A DNA stretch of 64,000 nucleotides from Lanius collurio. Taxonomy: Eukaryota > Chordata > Aves > Passeriformes > Laniidae. This document shows, in pieces, positions 50,284 to 63,746 of this stretch; position 1 is the stretch's first letter, and the number at the start of each line of letters is the position of its first letter. Below the pieces are notes generated by a model, which did not search any database, was not told the DNA's origin, and saw only the letters and a program-made list of their open reading frames with translations. Location of the stretch: the NCBI GenBank assembly GCA_020086605.1, contig JACBWW010000015.1, forward strand, positions 5,685,550 to 5,749,549, in the 5' to 3' direction. Both the position numbers and the translations under genes were made by a program.

Positions 50284-53200
50284 CACACTTGTGTACTTTG
50301 TGTTCTTGTTAATTCTTTGTGTGGTTTTTCTTTGCCTCTACCGAACAGGTCATTGTAACCAGAAATGGAGGAAGCTTGTTCCTCCTATGGACCTTGCTAT
50401 TGCACAGATTGTTTTGTATATATCTCTTAACCAGCATTTGGTGTCTGAAATCATAAATCCTAAGAATAAGAGAGTAAAATATTTTCTAAGAGCAGAGTTT
50501 CATAATCTAGGAAGTGCCAAGTAGCAGGAGCCACACTGGCTGTATTTTTGACATATAAGCCAAAAGAACAATTGGGAAAGATTCACGTTACTATGGTGTC
50601 ATTTGAAAGAGCTCAGCAGAAGCTGATCTGACAGCAGTTTGAATATTGCTGAGGATACTGCTTCATGGATGTTACAGTAACTGGTACTTTGAAACCTCAG
50701 TAGCAATACTACATTACTTACTTGCACGTGAAGTAATTTAAATGGTTGAGAGACCTATAGCTCTGCCAGTTAACTTGATATCACTAAGGAAAAATATTTA
50801 AAATACAGTTCTATGCTGTGTTTATCAGTTAACTAGCTGTTAGGTAGCTGTGTGCTCTCGATGAGAACATGTACCGTAATGGCAAATAATTTTTCAGAAG
50901 CAGCACAAGCCAAGGGAGTAGAGGAGCTTCCCACAGCACAGCACATCAGTCATAAGTGATTCACTTCAAAGTCTGCACATATTTGGTTTTTTCCAGAGTC
51001 TTCTGTGGTTGTTGACAGCATAAGCCGATTTTTCCTGAGGTAGGCTGCATGGATCTTGATTCCTATCACCTCTTTTGTGCTTAGTCTAAACTTGTAAATG
51101 TTGTGCTTTTAAGAAACAAGAAACCCATTGTAGGTTAATCTGTGGCACAGGCTTTTGCTGCACAAAAGGCTGCACTTAAAAGAAAATTTTTATTTTAAGA
51201 GGATTCCAGCCCTAGATACTCAGTTTTGCATGTTCATCACAGTTTACTATGCCCCATGAGTACTACTAATAGCATATTACAAAACAGATTCAAAAAATGT
51301 TTTGAGGAGATATCCTTCCCACTTACTGTCTCCCACTCACATCACCCCCCTTTTTTTGCACAAGGTTATTTTATCCCTCAGCAGGAGTGTTCCCCTCAGC
51401 AGCAGCAATTCTGCTTTGAGCACAAGCACATAAAACATTGAATCAGCCTGATTTAGTCAATATACAGCAGACATGGGGCTGAGTGTGTACACCATAGTAG
51501 AGAGAATGGCAATTTTTAAGCCAATGTGCCATATAGTTAGGTGATGTAGTTAAAAACAGGACACACTGAAATTATTTGCCTATTTAATATTTCTAAAGAG
51601 TTAATGATATTTTTTCCCACGGGACCTAAAGTAAGAGGATTTCAACTATAACTGGAAATATATCTATAAGCCAATTTTAAATTATATATGCAACATTTAA
51701 TCTTACATTAATGCAATTATTTCAATTATAATATGTATGCATTGATTGTAAGTATTTATTGAACATTACTATGATTGCAACTCACTTTCAGTTGATTAAG
51801 TATATTTTAGGACAGAATATTTCTGTACTGTACTTCCTATAATAGTAGATGGCAACAGTTCATAGAGTCTTTTCCATCATCAAGGTCCAATGCATTTCTT
51901 AATTTTTCACTTCTGGGTTACCACAAGTATTTAAGCAGCTGGATTTTGAAGAACACAGCTCAGTTTATAAACCATAAAAGATTAGACTATAGTAAACTTC
52001 ATCTCTGGAGGAAAGGGGTGTTTATACAAGCTCTGTCTTTAAAAATTCCAGCATTTTATTTTCATTGGGTTGCACAGAAACCCCACATATATTTATATTG
52101 TTAAGCAACAAGCCAATTTTTGTCTCCAGGTGGCACCACATTTCAGAACTGTCTCCATTTTGAGTAGATATCAATTGGAAAGAACAAGTCCAGAGCACAC
52201 AGTGTATATAGCAGTTCTTTCTGTCCCACATGAATTCTTCTAACTTGCATTTTCTGCAAGGGAGGAATCTAGCAGTTTCTGAATGTTTAGATTTTCACCT
52301 ATAGTTTCTTATTTTTTCAGGTGTCTGCAGAGGATCACAGAGTTACTTCTGTGTTTAACAGTTGTTACCAATAATGGAGAAAGGTAAGTGATTCTGCTGG
52401 CACACCAGCAGAGATGGTGACTAGTAGAGAAGTGGATCATTTTTGGCTTGCAGTAGTCTAAGCATCAGCCAGATTTGCAGCTATTCTGCAGGGAGAAACT
52501 TATCCTTAGAAAAGGGTTCTGTCCACAAGCTGCTGAGGACTCTTTCCCTGTGTAAAGTGGAATTTGGTCAGATAAATGTGAGCCCCAGGGAAGGTCATTT
52601 CAGTTGGTCTTTGAATTAGCACTGCTGAGCTTTCCATGGCTAAAAGGGATGGTTTGGGGGCAGGTGTATCTACTTTAGGAGTTATTAAAAAACAAAACAA
52701 AGCAAAAAACCCCAAGAGACCTGCATGAATATCCTATGGTTCTACATGTTGAGTTGTGCAAGACAGAAATAGAAAAGGGATTATTAGAGCTAGATTTTTC
52801 AAAGGGTCTAAATATTTTTTCTTCTTAGTTGTCCTGGAAAACCATATTTAGCATGAATCACTTTCCTGTGGTTAATAGAGAATATTTAGGTATTTGAGAC
52901 TGTAAGTCCTGCTTTTTATTAAATAGTTTACTCACGTGTATTTCTTTGTAAAGATAAATATTAATTTTAGAACAAATCTCATGGGGAAATAAATTTAGCC
53001 TCAACAAATTAACATCCCTGTTAAAACCTGCAAATCAATTCCTTGAATTTTACAATTCAGCTAGTTTAGTTGCATGTACAATCACACCCTCACCAGTTTG
53101 TCCTTTTGGAATAATAAACTAAATCACATGGTTAGACACAGAGGAAAATTTTCAGGTTCATCAGCTGTCTGGTTTGAACTGACTAAGCAGATGGAAACCT

Positions 53201-56200
53201 TTCCCAAGAAGGCAGTGCTGAATGCCTCATATTGATGCCATCTTCTGAAGTATGAAACATGTCAAGCATGGATACCTCACTAAAGAGTTTAATTCATATT
53301 TTTTCTTTCATTATTTGCTTCTCCATGACATGCTGGTCCTTGTGCCTTGATTTGAATTGGAACTGAACCAACAAAAAACTTGCTGCTACAGAGGAGGAAA
53401 TGTACTGATGCCACTGAGTGGTGATGTACCATGTGCTTGGAAACAAGAACGAGGGCAGTGAAAAAGGAAGGTAGAAAAAAGAAGATATAAGATTTTCCTT
53501 TCCTAGTAAGCCCCAGCTGCAAGGTAAGAAGCTGGGCTTGAGACCTGAACCTCAGTTAAAGCATTATGTACAGCTATGCCTCGCAGGACTAGCGCTTTAG
53601 GAGTACTGAGAGTTTCTGACAAGGTACGAAGGGCAAATGCTACTTGGAGCATAGTGATTTTGGGCAGTCTAAAGCCATGTTTCTCCTGAAAGGAGCAGAT
53701 GGCCTAGAGAAACTTGTAAACCTTTAATTGTCACAGCAGGACCCACTCACTGGTCATCTGGCCATGTGTTCTCAGGATCTCTTCCCAGCATGAGCAACAT
53801 GGTGGCAGAGCAGATATGTCACATATGCAGCTGCATGGAACTGTGAGGTAGAGTTTGTGTCACTTAAAGCAGCTCAGGGGATGGTGCAGAAGAGGACTTC
53901 TGCTGCAGACGTAGTCCTGGCCCACTGAAGCAAGGTTGTTTTTCACTAACACAAGGAAGAAAAGGATTTGAGGGTGATTAGTCTGGAAAATCTGATTTTT
54001 ACATGTGAGACATGTCAGGTTTCTTAGCAATGTAATAGTTAAAGGTAAGTCCTTGCGTTTTTCATATCTTTTAAATATACACACACATACATAAAATATA
54101 TAGTCCAATAAAATAGATTTTGTTTTAAATTAACCTCTATGATACAGTAATATTAATGGGAGCCTTAAAGAAAAATAGTAAATTCAATGATTAAGGGAAA
54201 TTTATCACAGAAGAAATGCCATTAATTTTATTCTACCATAGGTATCAGATACCTTGCAAATGATAAGATCATCTAAGGAGATAATAGCAGCTTTGACTTT
54301 TCTTCATGAGCCCATTCAGCTTGTTTTTCTTTCTGATAATAGTAGGCCTCTGGGCTTCAGAGTTATTTTTTTCACCTACATATCTTCCAAACATTCAGAC
54401 AGGACTGTTAAGCCTAATAGGACTATTCTTAGCATTTAACACATGGAAATACATGCATGAGCAGAATTTTTCCCTTTCTTTAGCAAGCTCAATACTGTTC
54501 TATCTTTCACTGCATAGCTTCCAGAGTGTAGCCACAAGTGCTTCCATGCTTGCCTTCTCTTAACCCTTTTCCCTGTGTTCCCTTCACCCACAGGCACTGC
54601 CTCTGGACAAGTCACTGCTGGGCCTGGCTTCCCCTTCATCTCTGCAGGTCTGCTTTGCTCCAGCTGCAAGAGGCTGAGACTGGCATCAGGATTAATCTCA
54701 CCTGGCTCAGATAAACCTGATGCTGTGCCCAGCTAAGCCTCCAACACAGTTAATTATCATGCTCCTCCTGGCACATTCTCAGCCTCATTATCCAAAGGTG
54801 AGGCACCCTGTGAAGAAGAACTATGGAGAAAATTTTAACTAAGGAGAAAAACCTGATCTCCTTAAAGACATTTCTATCATCCTTCAATATTTCTAATGTA
54901 AAGGGAAAACCAGGAAGTGGGGAAATATTGATACATATTATGGTACCATAATCCCAGGCAAATTTGTGCTATGCAATACTTTTCAGCTGATATTCAGGAT
55001 TTATTGTTGTTCTTCTTTAAATCAAATAAAACAGTAAAAATTAATATTAGACAAAATAATATTTTCCTAAATTTGGAAGAGTGTTCATCTGTGACAAACA
55101 AGCTGATGATAAAAAAAAAGCCAAATCCACTAAGTTCACAATAAAAAATAAATATTAAAATTAATAATGTGGGTTCATACTGTAATTTATATGATATAAA
55201 TAAGTGAATAGTAGGAAGTGATAAACGTAAGGAAAAATGTTTTTTATTAGAAGAAATTAATCGAATGTCCTTTTTTAAAGTACGAGACCAACTAAGAGTA
55301 CTCAGAAATGTCTTGGTAATTAAGGCACAATGTGAACTTTTTGCATTTTGACAACAAATACACAGATTCATATATCCATTTGTATATAATTCTATTAAAA
55401 TATAGTAGAAGACCACGTGCATTGAAGGAGCCATTGAACTGTGAAAGTCCTCCCCTCTTACCAAAGGCTTCCCTGTGTGCCATGGGGAGCAGTAAGAGTT
55501 TGTTATCTGCATTAATCTCTTTAACTGGATTAAATTCTTGAGAACAAAATCCACTCAGTTCCTGGACTAGTATATGGGCCAGATCTGTCGAACAGGTATT
55601 TATGAACAGACATGCAGACAATTTGACTATGTTCCAGAAGATTAGAGTTGAACTCTGTGTCACTCTGTGTCACAGGTTTTCCCAGGAGGCTAACTGAGAA
55701 GACTGCACCTTTTTCTAGGGTCATAGTCCTTCTAACAGTTCTATTGTCCTGTTTCCTTTAATCCACCTGGAAAGAAAATAGACAAAAAAATTGTAGAAAC
55801 TGAGTGGAAACAAATCTGTGTTTCATCCAGCATTTTTTGACTACTGATTTTTTGGGTTGATGCTAGGCAGGGACAATATAGTGCTATATAACATTTTGAT
55901 AAATGTTTTGGAGATTATTGTTACATATTCTATGTTTTTATTTTGGCACTTGCAGTCCTGACTTCATATACTTACAGGTGGCCTAACTTAATTTCTTCTG
56001 TGTAGTAAATGAGAGAATTTTTCAATAGCATTCAATTTTTTTGATGTTGAACTTTTTTGTCATTTTAAATAATTCTTGATTATTTTAAAATATTTTTTTT
56101 CCATATGAATTTTTGAAAATGCAATCATTTCAGCTCTATTTCTTTCTAGGAATTTGTTTGGACTGAGAAATTGAACTAAAGTTAATGTACTTACCGTTTT

Positions 56201-56945
56201 TTTTTTTTGAAGTATTATAAGTTTCAAAATTCCTTAAGCTCAAAGTAAATCCTTCTTCTAACTAAATAATTAGACTCACCAAAAAAAGATGGAATAAAGT
56301 ACAAATGCTGTGGTGACACTCAAATTTAATATTATACATATTTTTCTGTCCTCAATTGCATGTCAAGATATGCTATAAATAGCTGCAAGCAATCTTCATA
56401 TGAAATTTTGGCATTCAAGTTTGTTTCTTGATGATCAGGCCCTCTGTGGGCATGATCACACCTCTTTAATATAATTTAATTAAACATCAGTGAAAGTCCT
56501 GAAGGTAGAAAAAAAATATTTTTTGGTGCTTGTATGACTGAGCTGAGTGCTCTATTCATAGACACAATTGTGGATAAATTGAAAGCATGCTGATTTTCTT
56601 GCTTATTCCTCATTAAATAAAAGTATCTTTACATATAAACACAACCACCACTGCCCCCCAAAACACAACACAAGGAGATTATCCACGTAAGGTACTATTT
56701 TATAGCTTTGAATGTCAGTGAGGGAAACAGTTAAAGGGATGACGATATGGTCAAGCTCAGATCCAGATGTGTAGAGTACTGACATCTGGTGGTAAAGCTA
56801 TGTAAAACAGAAGAATGTGGCTAATAAGTCAATTTGAGATTATCTGATTTTAAATAATCGCTTTCAGAAGATCAATATGCTTCTTTTCTACTTCTGTATA
56901 TTTAGAAATTATTCAGTAGAATAGCTCAAAAACATTCAACTATTC

Positions 56946-56949
<4 letters not shown>

Positions 56950-56979
<30 letters not shown>
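56950..56979. repeat. (AT)15 microsatellite
   Basis: Thirty bp of perfect AT repeat, the longest dinucleotide run in the window. Confidence 0.85.
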
Positions 56980-56982
<3 letters not shown>

Positions 56983-57226
56983 GCCCTTAATTATCAGTCA
57001 CAAGTGGGAGTGAATTAACAGGGAGTGAATAACTAAAGGATTTCAGTGGGAAACATAATTTCTTGGCATTACTCACTATTCTAAAGTGATTTACTAATCT
57101 TAAGCAGATTTTTCCACCTACTTTAGAAATGGCATTTGTACATACCTATCATTTCAAGATAGTAGTCTAAATCAGCTCACCACCACCCCCCCAGTTCAAA
57201 TGACACTTATTTTTGTAGTACAGTGA

Positions 57227-57254
57227 TTTTTTTTTAATTTTTTTTTTTTTTTTT
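57227..57254. repeat. Poly(T) tract
   Basis: About 28 bp of T with one AA interruption. Confidence 0.8.
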
Positions 57255-58194
57255 GCATATTACAGGTAAAATTTATAAAAATGCTATTTATGATGCTCAC
57301 TTACCTTACCTGGCGGGAAAACAGGGATGCTAGCCTTTCAGAAGTACTTGTCACTTTCTAGAACAAGCATATTTTTAATTTAACTAATGAGTGGTAAAAC
57401 TAAGTAGCTGTATCAAAGCCTTGTTTGGCGTTAAAGCAACAAACACAGCTCTGAATTCTGTGGAGCAGAGCTGTCCTTGGTTCAAAAGGCACGGGATCCT
57501 GAGACGACTCCTCTTGGTAATGACCGTGGGCAGTGGCGTTACCTCTGCAGATATGGAAGTTGCATGTTAAGCTGCCTCATGTCCAGCTAGCCAGGCAGCT
57601 ATCCAAAAATAAGCTGTGTTATTGCTAGAGCCCAGAATATGGAAGGGGATAGACCAGATGATATTTATGGTAATTTCAGAGGCTTTAGGATATATCTCTG
57701 CTGGTCTCCACCTACTACTTCAGAAGGGGTGTCAAAAGTGACATCTCACACCTGCTGGCCCTGTCAAGGGTATCAAACACCCTGAAAAAGGCAAAATGCC
57801 ACCAAATTACTAGACTTAGGTGAGTCTTACATCTTGTAAACTCGTGTTTTGGCTGGGGCCTCTCAGCATAGGGTAGACATTAGAGCCAGCCCTGTGCTGC
57901 TGTCTCTGGCTCAACCCTCCAGTCTTGTTCCTTGGAAAGAAGACAACACAGTCAAATCCACCTGTAGGTCTTCTGGATCCCAGCTGGAGGAACAGGCACA
58001 TACATCACGTGTAGCTCTTCTCCTGATACAGCATTTCTTCTTAACAGATAATTAAAATACAGATCTGATTTAATAAGGAAAACAGGTAGGATTAGGGCAG
58101 ACGAGAACCTTGCCACTCCACTTTCTGGTGCCTTCCTAAAGGTGACAAAAATGGAAAATATTTTTTAAAAAACACTAATTTAATTTAGCTGTGT

Positions 58195-58262
58195 TGTGGT
58201 TTTGTTTTGTGGTGTTTGTTGTTGTTGTTTTGGTTTTTGCTGTTGTTCTTGTTTTTCTTTTT
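58195..58262. repeat. GTT/T-rich simple repeat
   Basis: About 65 bp composed mainly of GTT, GTTTT and T-runs, including four successive GTT units. Confidence 0.7.
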
Positions 58263-60465
58263 TCCAAATGTAGGGAATCTCATCAGGAATTAAGTCATTA
58301 TCAAATCAAGCTTTTGGCAAGAGAAGCAAAGACTTAAAAAAACCCCACAAATTAAATAAATGCCGCCTTACCAAACATGTAATTTTCTTAGTTTTGTTGT
58401 AATTCAGTTTAACAATGCATAGTCCCTTCCCAGGAAGGAAATTCTGAGCTAAATAACATTCTTGTTAAACTTGTTCTTGATATATTTAAGTATGGGAAAT
58501 GTGCCTTGGCCACTGCTTAATTTTAGGAGATGCTTGCTTACTTTACAGATGCAAGTTTACTTGCCTACAGACCTTATCTTCATGACTGTAGCTGGCATAT
58601 ATACATGTTGTTTTCTTGTTTGATTTAGCCAATTATTAAGATTAATTGGAGAGCTTCCTCAGAAAAACTTTTATCCCCCAAAACAAGAACCTCCTTTTTC
58701 ATAAATATGTATTTATAACTTCTTTTTCTCTTAGGAGTGATTTATAACTGGCTGCACAGTCAGTTAATCTCTAAGTCCAGAATAAAGCACCAGAATTAGT
58801 GACTAGGCAAATTCAAAGTTAGAATATCTGTAGTAAAATTTCTGACTCAAGTAGAAACATTGGCAGGGTTTAAAAGCATGTTACCTGTCAAAGACTGACT
58901 TTGCTCTTCCCCTCTCTCATCCTCCAAATGTGTGAAGTATCTTCTTGCACCCATCTCATAATTATTCATGCAGTATCTGCAGTGTGGAAAGAGTCCTGGA
59001 ACTTGGCTTCTGACACTAAACACAGGAAAAGAGACTGCCAGCACATAGTTTTATACTTCTCTGATAATTTTATTTGGTGCACTACATATTCCACATATCA
59101 GTACACCAGTACTCGTGGTGACAGCGTCTCTGCTTAGCTGCCACACAGCCACGTGTGCCACACATAATGCTGTTAATCATTCTGGCAGTCCATGGGTGCC
59201 TGTCTCAGAGCCAGGGCTCAGAGAGGAGAGCAAAGTGTTCCAACAAACTGGCACAAGCAAAGGAGTGGATGGACAGGCAAAGCGATTGCTGGGAAAATGA
59301 ACAAATGGGTACTGCTAGTGAGGCAAAGAGGATGAGATAAGAAAAAGAAATGGCAAGGCAAATTGGTGACAGGGTAAAAACAGCAAAGGGATTGAGTCAG
59401 AAAATGATTTCATGTAGCAGGGAGTCCTGAGTGTGGAAACAGAGCTTGGATGGGTCATATCTCAAGCACTGGACAGGATGCAGAAAACACAGAGCCATGG
59501 AGATAATTTCCAACCTGATATGAGAGTAGAGAACAGATCTGAATGAGCAAAAAAGAATTTGAAAAAGAAAAAAAACACTTAAAAATATATAGTGGTGTGA
59601 CAGAAATAAGCCTATTTATCTGTATTTGGAGATCATGGATATGGAGTCCAGAGAGAAAGTAGTTCTGGACAACTCAGAAACTCAGCAGGACTTTGAAATA
59701 ATAATAAAAATAATAAGAAATAAAAAAATGCAGCTGTTAAGAGACATATATATAGTACACTTTTTCACAATCAAAAATCTGAGAACACCCATAATAAGGT
59801 TGAAAAACAGTGAAAAGAAAGATGAAACATCTTCCTCTGTAAGCACATAACTTTGCAGTGACTCAGTCATTGAGACTGAGGAAGAAGATCCCATGAGATC
59901 AGAAAAGAGAATGAAATAAAGGTATTTCCTTTTGAATTTATTCGTGACGTCAGAATTATAGCAAGTAGCAAAAGGATATCAAATATCTGAGGGGACTGCT
60001 CTGCCATGTTTTTGAAAAGTTGTGTTGCTGCCACCTGCTGTTGTCATACAGAATGGCTGCAATAGCTCCCATGGGAATTTGTAAGTTTTGTAATATTGTA
60101 CTTTGTAAGCAAGGATAAAACATTTATGTTGCAATTTCTGATGTACAGAACACTTATGATGTAATTTCTAAGCAAGTATGGGGGATTTTTTGTGAGATTG
60201 AAAAAGAATACCAAACCCTAATGACCAAACACTCAGACTAACTTAAAGCCATATAAAAATGGCAATAATACATGATTTTTGTTGTCCTTTTTCTTGTGCA
60301 AATACTCAAAGAGATAAAAAGGAAAGTGTGAGATTAGATGCTATGCTAGAATGTCAGCTGGAGGTTTATTTAGGTCTCTGCTCTGCATATGCTTACGTAG
60401 CTGCCACTCCCAAAATCTCTTGCTTACATACCCACATAAAAACATCCACATAGCTGTGCTACTAA

Positions 60466-60485
60466 AAAGAAAAAAAAAAAAAAAA
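60466..60485. repeat. A-rich run
   Basis: About 20 bp of A broken by one G. Confidence 0.75.
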
Positions 60486-61903
60486 CAACAGCTGTCAGAA
60501 TCTTGCTTTAGCCAGAGTGAAGATAGCATACTTCCTCAGCAAAGAGATGGAAGCAGGGACTTCTCCCTATCAGGATATCAAAAGGCAACAAATATCTTGT
60601 AGGGTGAATGAAAAATTTGAAGAATAAAAAGCCAGTGGTTTACTGTTTAAATATCTAAAACAGAAAAGAGTTGAATAGGAATACCTCCAGATCCCTGGTA
60701 CTGATGATTACATGTAGTCAGAGCTTCTTTCAGATTTTATGCAGAATTTAAGCATATAAAATGTGCTTTTAGAAGTTTATTGCAGAAAAAGAGAAAATAA
60801 AACCTAGGTGTTCACTGTTATATAATGATTAAAAAATAATTAAAGATCACTGATACTGTGATGCATCAGAGAAGCGCTGTAAGCCTAAGCCCCAAGCTTC
60901 TTCTGTCCTCTGCCACCAGCCCTGTGCCTAACTCTGATGCTTTGTTGAGCTCATTGAAGTGTACCAATGAATATTTGCTTTCTATACCTGAAAATGTAAC
61001 TACAGTGTCCCATAGGAAGTCAGTTCATGTGTTTTGACCTTAAGATTGCATTCTATAAGGTGAAAGGTGAACTTAAGCACCCAATGTCAGGTTTTTCATT
61101 TTTTTTAACTGCTAATTCAGTTTGTGAACTTATATATTTTCAGACAATGCCAAGGTTTATTTTTCTGGGATGGTAGACTAGGAAAAATGGATGAGACTTT
61201 GCCAGGCTTTGTCTGCTAAAAAAAATAAAAAATGTTATGAAGTCCCTGACCAGTCCCTCAGGAAGTCTGCAGCTTTTATTTCTTCATAGTTGCATATAAA
61301 ATCTATAACACTAATCATCAATTTCCCATGTAAAAAGATGTTGATGTATTACAATATGGCCTTCATTTTATGTCTTTCACTCTGAAGTTTAAATAACTAA
61401 AAAAATAACAGTTATGCTGTATTTGTGAAGCCACCATATCCAGGCTGGAGGAGAGGCACAGCCTAGAGGTGTGCAGCACAGAGGTGGCCAGTCGGTACCA
61501 AACTCATATTGAGATAATGGTCCCTGGCCTTGTTCTATTTATGTGTTTATGTGCTTACATAATCTTCCTTTTGTTAGCATTTATGGTGTCAGTAGCTTGT
61601 GTTCTGTGCTTTTGAAAGGCTGGACATTCATTAAGATATAGCTTGAAGCAGGAGTTTTAAAATCTACCAGAAGGCTTTATACAAGAAGCAAAACTCTATC
61701 TCTCACTAAAGTCAGAAAAAAACTCAACATTTTAATTTTTTTTTTATTTGTCTGTAATATGAAATAAAAAATAGCTAGTAAAGAATAGCAGAAAGAAACA
61801 TATTGACTACAAAAATATTTAGACTACTATTTCAGTCTATATTGGTTTTCTTTGTTTGTTTTTTTTAACTGAGTAACTGAAATGGACCTATTCTATACAC
61901 ATG

Positions 61904-61910
<7 letters not shown>

Positions 61911-61934
<24 letters not shown>
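61911..61934. repeat. (AT)12 microsatellite
   Basis: About twelve AT units. Confidence 0.85.
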
Positions 61935-61936
<2 letters not shown>

Positions 61937-62064
61937 AATTTGAAATAACACTAAAGAAAGTTAGGAAGAATACCATTTTAAATACAGTATCTTTTAGCTA
62001 TAAATTAATGTGAAATGCCCTTCTCTCATTTTACTGCTGATTGTTTCTCTTCTGCCCCACATCA

Positions 62065-62102
62065 AAAAAAACAAAAAAACAAAAAAAAAAACAACAAAAA
62101 AA
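62065..62102. repeat. (A)nC simple repeat
   Basis: A-runs of 7-11 separated by single C residues. Confidence 0.8.
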
Positions 62103-62514
62103 CCTTTTACCAACAGAATGAAGGAAACACAAAAATTCAAGGAAAATAATTCAAAAGAAAAAAATTATTTTTTCTGAACATACAGAATACAGGCAGAGTG
62201 GACAGAGCTCCTGTAGAACCGAGATTCTGTTGTGCTGACTAGGAATAAATGTTCAATATGATAATAGCACTGCCTTGTGTAAAGTCTTAGCTGAGACACT
62301 GTGTGAGGGGGCTTTGTGTAGTTCAAAGTAGTTGATTCTAGCAAAAAAAATGCATGGAAATATTCCAAAGATGACCAGGTAAATGGAAAAGAGGCTATGA
62401 AGGCACTGACATACTCTGACTAGAAAACCAAGCCTAAGGGGTTTTGGTTCTTGCCTCTAACAGAAAACTTGAATGGCAATGAAAAACACCAAGAAAGGGA
62501 AAATAATTATTCAA

Positions 62515-62541
62515 AAAAAAAAAAAAAACCAAACAAAAAAA
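62515..62541. repeat. A-rich simple repeat
   Basis: A run of about 15 A residues followed by CCAAAC and a further A-run. Confidence 0.75.
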
Positions 62542-63746
62542 ATACTAGCTAACACTAGTAAAAAAATAAATAAGTAAAAACTAAATAGGTTGAGTTTAGG
62601 TTGGAAATTAGAAAAAAATTCTCCTTTAGTGTGAAGTTTTTCTGTAAGAACCTTCAAATGGGAAAATAGTGAAAAAAAATCTTTTTAAATAGAACTTAAC
62701 AGTGATTTTGAAATTATTCTATGCTATTTTTAATACTAGCAGAAAACCAAATGCAGTGATGCCAGGGATCACTTTAGTTCTTCATTTCTGCATTTCTCCA
62801 GACAAATACAAGAAGATAATATATTTTATCTTCTATAAGAGAACAGGGAGGAGATGACTTTACAGTGGAGCTGTGACCTAAAGAAGTTTTGCACTGTGAG
62901 TCTCAACTCCAGATCAAGGTAAGAATTAAGATTTTCATTTTTTAATGTATATTATTTGTCCATGTTCCTGATTTATTTTTGTATAAATGTATTATTCAAT
63001 GCTTCAGTGGATTGTTTCTAGAATGGATGGGATTAATGCTCAGAAATACTGTTGTATCCTACAACGTCAGTTCATCTTAGCTCATCTCTTACTATTTGTG
63101 TTTCAGATTTAAGTTTGGAATCAGCAGTCTTTGGAACAAAACCTGAATGTGAATTCTTATCTGCTCAGATACTGTGATCTCTTCTCTTCCCCTCAAGCCC
63201 TCTTTCAGGGGGTTTCTTATAAACAGATTCAGCTCAGTCTTACCTAATTGAAAACCTAATTTTGGAGCTATAAACTCCATGACAAGGTGAATGCAAGAGG
63301 ATCTCTATGGATACACTGCCTCCTACAGCTACATTACTGGAATCATTCAGATCATACCCACGCATTTAGACTCAGTGATAACATTTGCAGAAAATTTCCA
63401 CAAGGTGGGGATAAAGCAATGTTTTGTATCAAGAAGTTTGCTTTCACAAGACTCAAGGTTGCACTTCTGTATGAAGTCTGTGGAAGAGAAATTTCATTTT
63501 ACAAATCAGGGATTCAAATAAAATATTAATGAAAGCACCTGAATAGCTTTCCACTGAGTGTTGTAGAGTAAAATGTAGGCTTATTTTAATAACTTGAAGA
63601 CTATAATCCTAAAGGTTGTTTAACAGTGGTCCTGAGAGGGTTCAATTCAATACTTTTCACTTTGTTTGATTTAAAATTGTCAGACTTCTGCTTCATTTGC
63701 CTAAGGTTTTGTTATCCTGCATTTAAATGTCAACATTCCAGTTTTA

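Larger units (their letters stand above)
12037..50300 (+). other. GPM6A: GPM6A gene, 3' part (exons 2-7 plus 3' UTR)
   Basis: This is the transcribed span of the only recognisable gene in the window. Six exons with consensus GT-AG borders join in frame to give residues 13-278 of a four-pass membrane glycoprotein, neuronal M6-a. The PLP/DM20/M6 family acts at the neuronal plasma membrane in neurite and filopodium outgrowth and synapse formation. Exon lengths are 193, 157, 154, 77, 66 and 153 bp (last one including the stop). Introns are 12582, 13905, 2090, 1326 and 5441 bp. The first coding exon, expected to encode about 12 residues ending one base into a Gly codon, is not visible upstream, so the promoter is outside the window. 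There is no PLP1-type insertion in exon 3, so the protein is DM20/M6-like. GPM6B was considered, but the C-terminal tail and the second extracellular loop match M6-a as I know it. Confidence 0.96.
48181..50300 (+). other. GPM6A: GPM6A 3' UTR (about 2.1 kb)
   Basis: The region from the stop codon to just past the second AATAAA is the inferred 3' UTR. It has no recognisable coding content. It contains an A-rich tract at about 48780-48820, two short palindromes (48495-48510 and 48620-48636), a miR-133-type 8-mer (49497-49504), a long T/G-rich tract (about 49815-49950), a Pumilio-type octamer (50209-50216) and two polyadenylation signals. The end point is inferred from the signal and the GT-rich downstream element, not from transcript data. 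Confidence 0.85.
50301..63746. other. Intergenic region downstream of GPM6A; no gene seen
   Basis: The region holds scattered short open frames on both strands without recognisable products, consistent with AT-rich noncoding DNA. Simple repeats occur at 56950-56979, 57227-57254, about 58195-58262, 60466-60485, 61911-61934, 62065-62102 and 62515-62541. Slightly GC-richer patches occur at about 54525-54790, 57420-57560, 57840-58000 and 59100-59300. In birds GLRA3 may be the next gene in this direction by synteny with mammals, but no exon of it was seen. Confidence 0.7.

Noticed and set aside
50123..50524. 133-codon open frame spanning the end of the 3' UTR
   Set aside because: It crosses the distal polyadenylation signal and has no recognisable product; it is Leu/Cys/Phe-rich chance coding.
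54994..55554. 186-codon open frame on the - strand, the longest in the window
   Set aside because: The translation is low-complexity, Phe/Ile/Leu/Asn/Lys-rich, as expected from AT-rich DNA, with no known motif. It also overlaps another unrelated frame on the same strand.
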